Source: Adiantum capillus-veneris
Lineage: Eukaryota; Streptophyta; Polypodiopsida; Polypodiales; Pteridaceae
Direction: 5' to 3'
Assembly (NCBI GenBank): GCA_014529385.2
Contig: CM043969.1
Coordinates: 12,234,648-12,298,647, forward strand
Length of the DNA: 64,000 nt
The position numbers and the translations under genes are program-made. This document shows positions 10,405 to 20,500 of the stretch, piece after piece; within the stretch, counting starts at the first letter, position 1; each line of letters opens with the position of its first letter. Under the pieces are notes generated by a model. The model made no database searches. It worked only from the letters and a program-made list of their open reading frames with translations, and was not told the origin of the DNA.

Positions 10405-13009
10405 CAAAGCTCACCGCCCCCAGCAAAGAAGAAGCTCATGAATCAGAGATTGCAAGAGCTTCCCCCCTACCAACTACTAGAAGAGTCTATAGGGGTTGCA
10501 AAGAATAAATATGTAGGAGAAGAGCTGCTCGAGAAACACCACGTGGAAATCTTTCATGGAACCTTCAAGAAACCTAAGGGAAGGCAACGCCAATGCAACT
10601 CATGCCAATAGAGATATATGGTGTAGCAAAGGAGCCTCAATTGGCCGAAGCACACATGCGACTTAGATTCTCGTCAGACTATTGGAATACTATGAATTGC
10701 TGCCATGTGGAGTGGATTTTCAAAGAGCTTATGAACTCCAAAGCTCCAGTCAAGAGGATGGCATAGCCAAGCTGACAAATCTAGCAAGACAAGTAGTAGA
10801 AGTACAAATTACCAAGGAAATTATTGCAAAAGCTCTCAAGCTACCTGCAACAGATGGTGAACACTTGCAGTCAAGGAAAAAGAAAAGGATAGGAGTTTTC
10901 TCCAAAAATACACGAGCATCAACATTTTTTGATATGGTCTATAAACCAACTGAAGACCCGAACGCGGCTTTTCTATGAACACTTTCATTTCACAACAAAG
11001 AAGCCAAGTAGGTACAATTCCAAACCATGCAGTGGCCTTAGCTTTCACAATCAGTTTAAAGACCAAGTTACCGACACCACTTAACCACACCCGATATGTT
11101 CTCAACGCACTCAAGGGAACAAAAAAGAGTGCATGCATCAAGTATCTGGGAGCACCAGAAGTCCTCACAAGGATAGCCTACCATGCGGTGGGAATGATAG
11201 ATAACTTACCACTTGCTCCTAACCAGAACACATGGCTCATCATTAGAGTCAAGAATGAGGAAGAAAAGCAAGAAGAACAGGAAGCACAAGCACCCCAGCT
11301 AAGACGATCAACAAGGAGAAAGGTTTTACCTTCAAAAGAAGAAAGTGAAGCAAGTGATGAGGAGAAAAAAGGCGAATCTGACGGGGATCAAGATTCAAAA
11401 AGTGCATCCAAACCCGTCAGATATCGAAGAAGAGAAGAAGATAAAGTCTAAGGGAAAACAAAAAGTGGAAGAACCTGCAGCTAAAAGAAGAAAATCAAGA
11501 AACCACAAGGTTCCCCTCATCGATCAATGAAACACAACCATATAAAGAGGCTTGACTGAAAAGAATCAAGAGCCTGAGAAACCAACTCAAGAACAAACAC
11601 TTGAATAGGATGCAGCACAAGAGATACATCATGTCAGCCAGTCAATGGCTAAAGTAGAAGTAGCAGTGAATCTCACCAAATAGAAGAAGCTCAAAAGATG
11701 CTAGAGTAGTCACCAAAGGAAGTTGAGACTGACATTGGACCAACTATCCAACCCACTTAAGCATGTATTCAAAGTGGAATGTGGAAATGTATGCCTCACT
11801 CAAACTTATGGAGGTTTTTGTTTTTGAATAAGGCACAAAAATTCGACAATAGGCCAAATGTTTATCATTTTGGTGATTCCCAAATCATTTGGAAATTACC
11901 AAACTATCTAATATGGAGTTCAACACAAAGCAACAAGCGGACCTCTTTGAAATGACAAGGCTAGTGGAGCAGTTGATAGCTTTAGTAGAAGGTCAAGAAA
12001 AGAAGATCAAAGAATTGGACTCTACTATACTTGACACCAATGCACATGTTGAGGGAGCTACATATGCAGTTGGATGTTGCCATCTTGCAAGTGGTAGAGA
12101 TAGAAGCAAGACGCAAGGATCAAAACAAGCTGCTAACCAAGTTGAAATCACACCCTACATACTCATACTTCAAGGCTATGACCTAGCCTATCATGCTATG
12201 GAAAAGGAATGCAAGGACTTGGAGATAGAATTGAAGTTGAAACAAATGCTACCAAGGGAACTTTCCCTCGGTTTCATGAACAAGGAAGAAGAATATCAGA
12301 AGCAAATAGCCAAGCTACAAGCACATCTAGAAGCTGCCAAGGCACAAAAAGACAAGGCTATTCTACTAGAAAAAGACACCAGTGAAACAACAATGCAAAA
12401 AATGGAAGCCCTTTAATTATTCCAAGTATAGACCCGCACAGAGGCTTCCACATCTGCTCCTAAAGAAGAGACAATGGATCCAATTCCTAAAGGGCCCCTC
12501 AACAACTTCATTGCAAAAGCTGAAAAGGAACTTAAGGTTCAGATAGTCCAGGAGACTATAGATATCTGGAAGGAAGCAATGAAGTGGGAAGGTTGAATAT
12601 TGCATTCTTCTAATGTGGCCCAACTCACTTCACAACAAATAACTGCTACTTGGCATCAACAATCCCTACCTTATCCACTCATCAAGTACGAGGTGCTCAA
12701 AGTAAAGGAAAGACTAATCAAGGATTAGAATGCAGATCCATCAGACCCACATCCCCTAAAGAGAAAGATATGGTTAAAGAGGCATCCTAGATACAAGATT
12801 TTGTACACTCAAGCTCCAACGGTGATCCACAAGGATCCTATTATTTTCTTGATGCTTAGAGTCAAGAGTTGGGTAACCATCTACAGATATTGAAGAAACA
12901 TCCTACCTGGCTAAATTACCCAAGGCTCGCACCACCCAGAGGACAAGGAAACCAGGATCACATGATCAAGACGCTCACAAAAGCCATGGATATCTTCAAG
13001 CGTATCCCT
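10402..13009 (+). pseudogene. Element A ORF3, left part, degenerate and interrupted by element B
   Basis: Broken frames (10402-10611, 10670-10978, 10975-11451, 11889-12416 and on to 13009) follow the same order as ORF3 of element E. The N-terminal block keeps V-E-I-F-H-G-T-F and V-E-V-Q-I-T-K-E-I-I-A-K-A-L-K-L; then comes a V-L-T-R-I-A-Y-H-A-V-G block, charged linkers, a coiled-coil region, and W-L-N-Y-P-R near 12915. Several frameshifts and stops show it is dead. The reading is cut at 13009 by element B and resumes at 57458. The function of this protein is unknown. Confidence 0.75.
12998..13009. repeat. Left copy of the 12-bp direct repeat flanking element B
   Basis: AAGCGTATCCCT is repeated exactly at 57458-57469. 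The two copies bracket element B and mark the same point in A's ORF3. Twelve bases is longer than the 4-5 bp usual for LTR elements. Confidence 0.85.
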
Positions 13010-13332
13010 CCTACAAATCATATGGGGTTTTGCATCTATGAGTAGAAAAATGCTTCACTGCCACACACGGACTAGTAAACGCTTTTATCACCTCACAAAT
13101 CACTCGACCACTAACAACTACTCTAATCCACAGATCCTAACTAAACCTATCTAGTCGCAGACCCTCGGCAAGACACACGCTTCCTGGCTATCCACTTGAT
13201 CGCCGAATATCCTCTTCCAGATCCACTTAAGAGAAACGCTTTCTTTAGCCGAAACTAAATCAAGCAACCATCACACGAGTGTTAGTAGGAAACCTACTTA
13301 GGTCCTTGTGTCCCCGGCAGCGGCGCCAAGGT
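13010..13332 (-). repeat. Extra leader fragment with primer site at the left end of element B
   Basis: This matches 56180-56502, the start of B's leader. It contains a primer site (13311-13328, minus strand TGGCGCCGCTGCCGGGGA). A normal 3' LTR should end at 13333, so the insertion extends past its LTR. Homology to the right copy stops at 13008/56178, nine bases before the predicted leader splice donor. Confidence 0.8.
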
Positions 13333-14850
<1,518 letters not shown>

Positions 14851-14853
14851 AAG

Positions 14854-15081
14854 CTTTTGAGATCCTTTGATTACCCTTATGTCTGCTCTTTGTCATTGAG
14901 GACTTCTTTGTTCTTGAGTTATGTTGTTTTGGCTTCATCTGTTGCACTGCTTGTATCTTTGTCGAACCACAACAAGAACTATGATCCATTAGAGCGGACG
15001 TCTATCATCATAACCATTCATCTTTTGAGATCCTCTGATTACTTTTATGTCTGCTCTTCTTCATTGGGGACTTCTTTGTTC
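14854..15081. repeat. Dispersed direct duplication, 60 bp at 168-bp offset
   Basis: 14854-14913 and 15022-15081 are near-identical: CTTTTGAGATCCT.TGATTAC then TATGTCTGCTCT and GACTTCTTTGTTC. They lie next to the captured helicase and just outside element E. Confidence 0.8.
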
Positions 15082-15124
15082 CTGTGCAATCATGTTGTTA
15101 GTGTTGTCTGTAGCTTTGTCACTG

Positions 15125-15129
15125 CAGGC
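15125..15129. repeat. Target-site duplication of element E (left)
   Basis: CAGGC directly before the LTR start, matched by CAGGC at 34285-34289 directly after the 3' LTR. Confidence 0.9.
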
Positions 15130-15338
15130 TGTTGAGCCAGCAGAGGATCACACCCGCATTTTTGCTCACACCCATCATTTTGTAACCATTGATTGTAATA
15201 AATGTCTTTCCGACATTAATTTTGATTTGAGCCATTCATTAAGTAACGGGACTCAATTGAGTTTCCAGCCTGTAATCCCGACGTAATTTCACCTGCTGAT
15301 GCAAATAATTAGAAATGTTCTCACCTCCAAGGCTGAGG

Positions 15339-15346
15339 TATATAAG
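15339..15346 (+). promoter_or_regulatory. TATA box of the element E 5' LTR
   Basis: TATATAAG, about 210 bp into the LTR, with the matching copy at 33493-33500. Transcription would start roughly 30 bp downstream, just before the GA repeat. Confidence 0.6.
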
Positions 15347-15415
15347 ACAAAGTTTTGTAACCTGAGAAAAGATTCAATAATTAATCAAAGTGAGTTTTGA
15401 GCGCCGTGACTGTTT

Positions 15416-15417
<2 letters not shown>

Positions 15418-15502
<85 letters not shown>
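15418..15502. repeat. GA microsatellite in the 5' LTR
   Basis: About 42 GA units; 87 bp in the 3' LTR (33572-33658). It encodes only spurious serine/leucine or arginine/glutamate runs. Confidence 0.95.
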
Positions 15503-15504
<2 letters not shown>

Positions 15505-16130
15505 TTATCTCCTTGCTACGCGAGCTACGGGGCCGCCATTGGAGAAGCAACACCGCCATTGTGTTAGCAACGGTGAGAGCTACGCACAGATACCAAGAGT
15601 GCGCGCTATCGGCTTCTACGTGTGGTAAGTTCCTACGAGCTTCGGTGTGAGTTTTCTTCCAACTCGTGTGTCGGAATAGAGCGTGCAGCATATCAATAGA
15701 ACCACAACGAGTAGAGCTACGCATTAGTACCATTGGGGTCAAGTTTTGGTCACCTGTAATTTTCGGCCTGTCTTCATACGCGTTTGCCGCACGGAGTGGT
15801 TATAGGTTGATTTTGCAGTTCAAGTCTTTAGGGTGTTGTTCTTACCTAGTGTATAGACTTCCCCTTGAGTTTGAGATCGATTCAATGATTCTAGATCCTG
15901 TTTCGTATAGCATTCGTTCGTAGTACGGATTTCAGTCACTTGCGTGTTTTAGAACTTAGATTTGATTTCCTTAGTAGTGATTGTCATTAGAAGGTCGAGT
16001 AGGTGAATTGACACCCACCTAGTTGTTTCCATGCGCTTGCGGGTCAAGCTCCGTCCTCGTCTGACAAATTTTGTTGTTGGTTGAGTTCTCGCTATTTAGC
16101 TTCCGCTAGCGGCGTAACCGCCTTAACATT

Positions 16131-16148
16131 TGGCGCCGTTGCCGGGGA
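16131..16148 (+). promoter_or_regulatory. Element E primer binding site (tRNA-Asp)
   Basis: TGGCGCCGTTGCCGGGGA, two bases after the LTR, is the complement of the 3' end of plant tRNA-Asp over 18 nt. Element B has the same site with one change (GCTGCC). Confidence 0.88.
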
Positions 16149-16180
16149 CGAGAGCCCTAAGTAGGTGACCTTAGACTAAT

Positions 16181-16194
16181 CCTACGAGGTGAGT
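16181..16194 (+). promoter_or_regulatory. Predicted leader splice donor of element E
   Basis: CCTACGAG|GTGAGT is a consensus 5' splice site 41 nt after the primer site, with GT at 16189-16190. It could splice to an acceptor before gag (17549) or before ORF3 (29971). All four leader palindromes would lie in the first of these introns. Confidence 0.45.
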
Positions 16195-16668
16195 CGTATA
16201 AACTACTTTGTATACTTTAGTTAGAAAAGATCTAGGAGTGGTGGACTCCGAAGGTCTCGAGAGATACTAGGAAGTGGGGTATTCCTGGGTCTTCCGTGTT
16301 GACAGTATTTTTAGTTTAGCTTAGATTAGATTGTTTTTTATGGTGTTTAAGTGGTTGTTGACATAAAAAGCATTTGCTACTCCTTGTGTGGTAGTAAATC
16401 TCTTTATATTTTCAATTGCAAAAAATCCATTTTATGATTAGAAGTAGCTTAGGTAGGGCCTGATTTGATCCTGATCTAGAGCTATCAATTGGTGTTCTAT
16501 TTGCTTGATGTGTTTGATTGCATGTTAGATCACTGAAAAAGTCGCTTTGGTAATGAAATATGCAATAAACAAAGTTCATAAAAATTTTCTGTGTAACTGA
16601 TTGTTGCTGAGCACTTAGAAGAGCTATTGGAAGAGTTCTGTGCTGAAAAGCTGGAAATCTGCAGCTTT

Positions 16669-17389
16669 AGACATCATACGCGTATGATGTCTTAGGACCT
16701 AAACAGAGCCTAAAATTGAAAATTTGACATTGCCAGAGTGTTTAGAAGGGGGGTTTTACCCTGAGATCAACTTAAAACAGGAACATTAACACTCAAAGAA
16801 CCCAAAAAGACAAGTCGGAGTCCAAGAAACGCAAAGAATAGGAAATTTTGGATTCAAATCTTGTTTTTACATTCAAACCTGACAAAAACACTTGAAACTC
16901 AATTATAAACATTGGAGAAGGCTTAAAACCAAAAATAGTCAAAATCTGGGACAAAAGACATCATACGCGTATAATGTCTTTTGGCACTTCCACTGCTTAT
17001 TTTTGAAATCTGACCTGACAAGATTGTTACAAACACTGTAGAAAGCATAAATATCAAGTTTGGACCCAAATTGATGAAAAAGACATCATACGCGTATGAT
17101 GTCTTTGACCTAATTTTGGACATATTTTGATACTTTGCTAACACAGATCCATTGTAATAGCTGTCTAGAGGTTATATTTCAAGTTTCATCCCATTTGGAT
17201 CACAATTGATCCAAAAATCAAGTCAAAAGCGGAAAATTGCCAAGAAAAGCCTAAATTAGCCATAACTTGCTCAAACAGAGTTCAAACTGAATTTTGTGAG
17301 TGAACAGAGCATAAAGGGGTCACTGAGAGTGAGCATAACCAAAATAGTCAAAATCTGTGAAAAAAAGACATCATACGCGTATAATGTCT
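16669..17389. repeat. Leader palindrome array of element E (4 copies)
   Basis: Each copy is 24 bp: arm AGACATCATACG followed by its reverse complement, centre ACGCGT. Copies: 16669-16692 (perfect), 16956-16979 (one mismatch), 17081-17104 (perfect) and 17366-17389 (one mismatch). Three copies extend further with A-runs pairing with T-runs. Start-to-start spacings are 287, 125 and 285. The last copy ends 168 nt before the first in-frame ATG of gag. Confidence 0.92.
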
Positions 17390-17525
17390 TTTTCAGCATA
17401 ACGGTAACAAAATTCTCACTTGATGAAAGAGAAGTTGTCCAACTGACAAGATTAAACAATTGACCAAGTATCAGTCAGTTTGGATCAATTCTAACCACAA
17501 AAACTTGGGGAAAACAAATTGCCAA

Positions 17526-17560
17526 GACGGAAAAGTTACAGTCCTTTAGGGGAATTGATG
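17526..17560 (+). promoter_or_regulatory. Predicted acceptor and start codon of gag, element E
   Basis: The frame is open from before 17519, but the codon there is TTG; the first in-frame ATG is 17558-17560. A CTAAC branch-like motif near 17491 and TCCTTTAG|G at 17549 could form an acceptor just ahead of it. The acceptor is weak and predicted only. Confidence 0.35.
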
Positions 17561-20500
17561 AATTTGAGATCGGGCAGGAATCTCCGGAATAATCAACCAA
17601 AACAAGGGGAACCAGCAAGTGCCATATCAACCGAGGGAAGTGTAAACCAAAGTTGGGTGCAACCATTAGAGCCGATCTTTGAAGGAAGTGTTTCTGATAC
17701 TTCTTCGGAGAGATCTTACGAGATTTTCACCGAACACTTGAACCTGAACAACAGAGAAAATATGGCAGCAGGATCATCAAACCCTTCCGCCACCATGAAG
17801 CTATTGTTCATAAAATACCAGTACGACAATGAACAAGGTGCCAAGATCTACAAAGATGGAATGGACCGCTATTGTGTAAAGATAGAAGATAGACCTAGTG
17901 AGTTCAAGGACTTAGTGCCTGTGAGCTATAGCGGAGATAGATATCTAGATGACGAGGGTACCATGTACTTGGTAGTCCTAAACCCTAACATTGTGGACAA
18001 GTGGGGATTGATGGGCACCAAAGCCAAAATAGATGAAGAACTCGAGGAGAAAGCACCAATAATGAACTTCCCTAATGCGAGGTTAAGAAGAGAGAATGAA
18101 ACTACAAGGATCAACACTGATAACATCTATGTGGGGCTGTACAAATATAATAATGGGGAGCAAGATCTCTATTATAGATGTGAAGAACCCTACACCGGAG
18201 AGTTGACATACCAAAAAAGACTCTATGTCTTTACCTACACAGAGGGATCGGAAGTGAAAATTGCCGCTTACGATAAGTATGGCAGGCAATACTCAACAAT
18301 GGGCAAGAAAGAATTAGAAGGATATACATACTTTGGGGGACCACTACATCAGTATTATGTTACTTCTAGCTCACATAGACCAGCACCAACAAATGGAGTG
18401 CAAAACTCAATGACAACAGGAGGACAAAGAACTCAGGTTGCTGACTCTTTCAGTCAACCTTGGGACTCGAAGCTCGGACCAATGGGATCATTACATTCCA
18501 GAGAGTCAATGGAGACGAATCGAGGTAGTGCAGTTCCAATCCCCACCTATACCACTCCAGGTCCAAGGTTTGAAGCGGAACCATCACATTTACCTCCTAG
18601 TAGTAGATTCAGGGCGGGGGAACCAACAAGGGTAACCCATGAAGTCCATAATGCTAGAGAAAGCTTTAGCCGGGACACAGGAGCAATGAGATTGGTAGCA
18701 GATCATAGACGTATGAGACCATCTCAAGTAGCCAAGTGTATGCCAAAGAAGTATGGTGGTTCAGGAGATCCGTATGCACATGTGTCACTCTTTAAGCAAG
18801 TCTTAAGAGCTGAGCAGATAACAGATTTCCATACACAATACGAGGAATTTGGTCTTACTCTAGAAGGTACCGCATTGACATGGTTTCAACCAATGAACAT
18901 TGGGGGATTCCATGACATTGACCATTTGCTAAGAGAGTTTGCTGAGGAATTCTCAAAACGAGGGATTAAGCACAATACGGTCTCACAAATATATGCTTTT
19001 AAACAGAGAGAACACGAAAAAGTGAAGGAAGCTTCACTTCGCTTCAAACAATACATTGAGAGATGTCCAGTACGTGAACGACCACAAGATGACAGACTAT
19101 CTGTTCTCTTTATTGAGGGACTGAGGAACGATACTCTCAAGAAGGACTTGCACTTGAAAGCTTGTACAAGTTTCGAGCAAGTAACGAGAGAGGCATTGTA
19201 CTTAGTGGATAACTGTACGGTTTATGGAGAGGTGTCAGCGGATACAGATTTTGCATCCAGTAGCTCCTCCTCCGTAGCGATCGAGACTACCACTAAAAAG
19301 AATGTTCAAACAACAACCATGCCAAATGTAGAGCAAATGATAGAAGATGCTCTAAAAAGGATGGCACCATACCAAAAACCATTGCCAAAAACACTGAAAT
19401 GGTGTGCTATTGAACAAAAATGGACAAACCATCCAACAGAGGAGTGCTATTACAACAAAGGGTATGTAAGGGAGCACCAGTACGCACCTCCTGCTCTATT
19501 AGCACCACCTCAAGTACATCCAGTACCTCGATACCCAACGGGAAATGTACCAGGACCTATGGGGATAGAAAGACCGCAACCGGTATTGGGACAACAACCA
19601 CCTTTACCAGGAGCAAGACCAGTGGGCATTAGATATGCACCAACCTTAGAGAATCAGGAAGAACAAGCCTTAGTGCCTGTTCAAGCCTATTATGAAGAAT
19701 CGGGTGCACACATGTCTCCGACAGTGTATTACCCACCAGAAGAACCAAAACAACCAGAACCATGGGGCATGATGGGGAATGTTGGAATACCAACAATTAC
19801 AAGTGCTTCTGATGAAGAGAGATACAATTTGGATGCAAGAACCTTGATGTTCATAGCTCATGGAGGGTTAACAGGACAAAGACCATCATATCCACAAAGG
19901 ACGAATCAAGCGGGACCAAGACCAGCACTAGGACCCTGTTACAAGTGTGGAGGTGACCATTTGATGAATGTTTACCCACATACGGAAATCATTAGAATTA
20001 ACGCTTATTGCACTGAGTGTGGGGTTACTCACTTCATTGAGGATTGTTCAAAGAATCCAAACAAAGTGCAAAAGACGACATTGAATATGCTAGAAACTAT
20101 TCCTACCAGCAGTGGGTCTGAAAATGAAACTCTGATACCAACGCAAGTTGTTACTAGAGCTCAAGCTGAGAAAACCACTAGAGAACTTGAGAATGGAAAG
20201 TTAGCGACTGAAGTGGTTAGTCAAGGACCGCGGAGTCAGAAAAACACATGGAAAGCTAGAAAAGCACGCATGAAGTTGAGAAAAGAACGTGAAGACGCTA
20301 TTCTAGCTGAGGAACTAAAGCAAACTAAAGCTAGATTAGAAAAACTTGAGAGTCAAAACGGGAAACGAGAGATGAGCCCGGAAAGAACGAAACAAAAGAG
20401 TATCAAAGAAACAACGAGCTTAAGCTCAGGGGGATCAGTGCTAGTCGACAAAGTACACGAACCATTGGACGCACTGATGAGAGCTTACGAAGCTAGGTTA

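Larger units (their letters stand above)
15130..16128 (+). repeat. Element E 5' LTR
   Basis: 999 bp, TGTTGAGCC...CCTTAACA. TATATAAG lies at 15339-15346. A GA microsatellite lies about 75 nt downstream of it, hence probably inside the transcript. CATACGCGT at 15775-15783 equals part of E's leader palindrome; the 3' LTR has CACACACGT there. Differences from the 3' LTR are few and mostly transitions. Confidence 0.92.

Noticed and set aside
15374..15742. 122-codon minus-strand frame with a long serine/leucine run in the element E LTR (and its copy at 33539-33937)
   Set aside because: It is the GA microsatellite read in one phase, with unrelated LTR sequence on both sides.
17519..17557. Using the codon at 17519 (and at 29923 for ORF3) as start
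   Set aside because: Both are TTG. The first in-frame ATGs are 17558 and 29977, which also fit the predicted acceptors.
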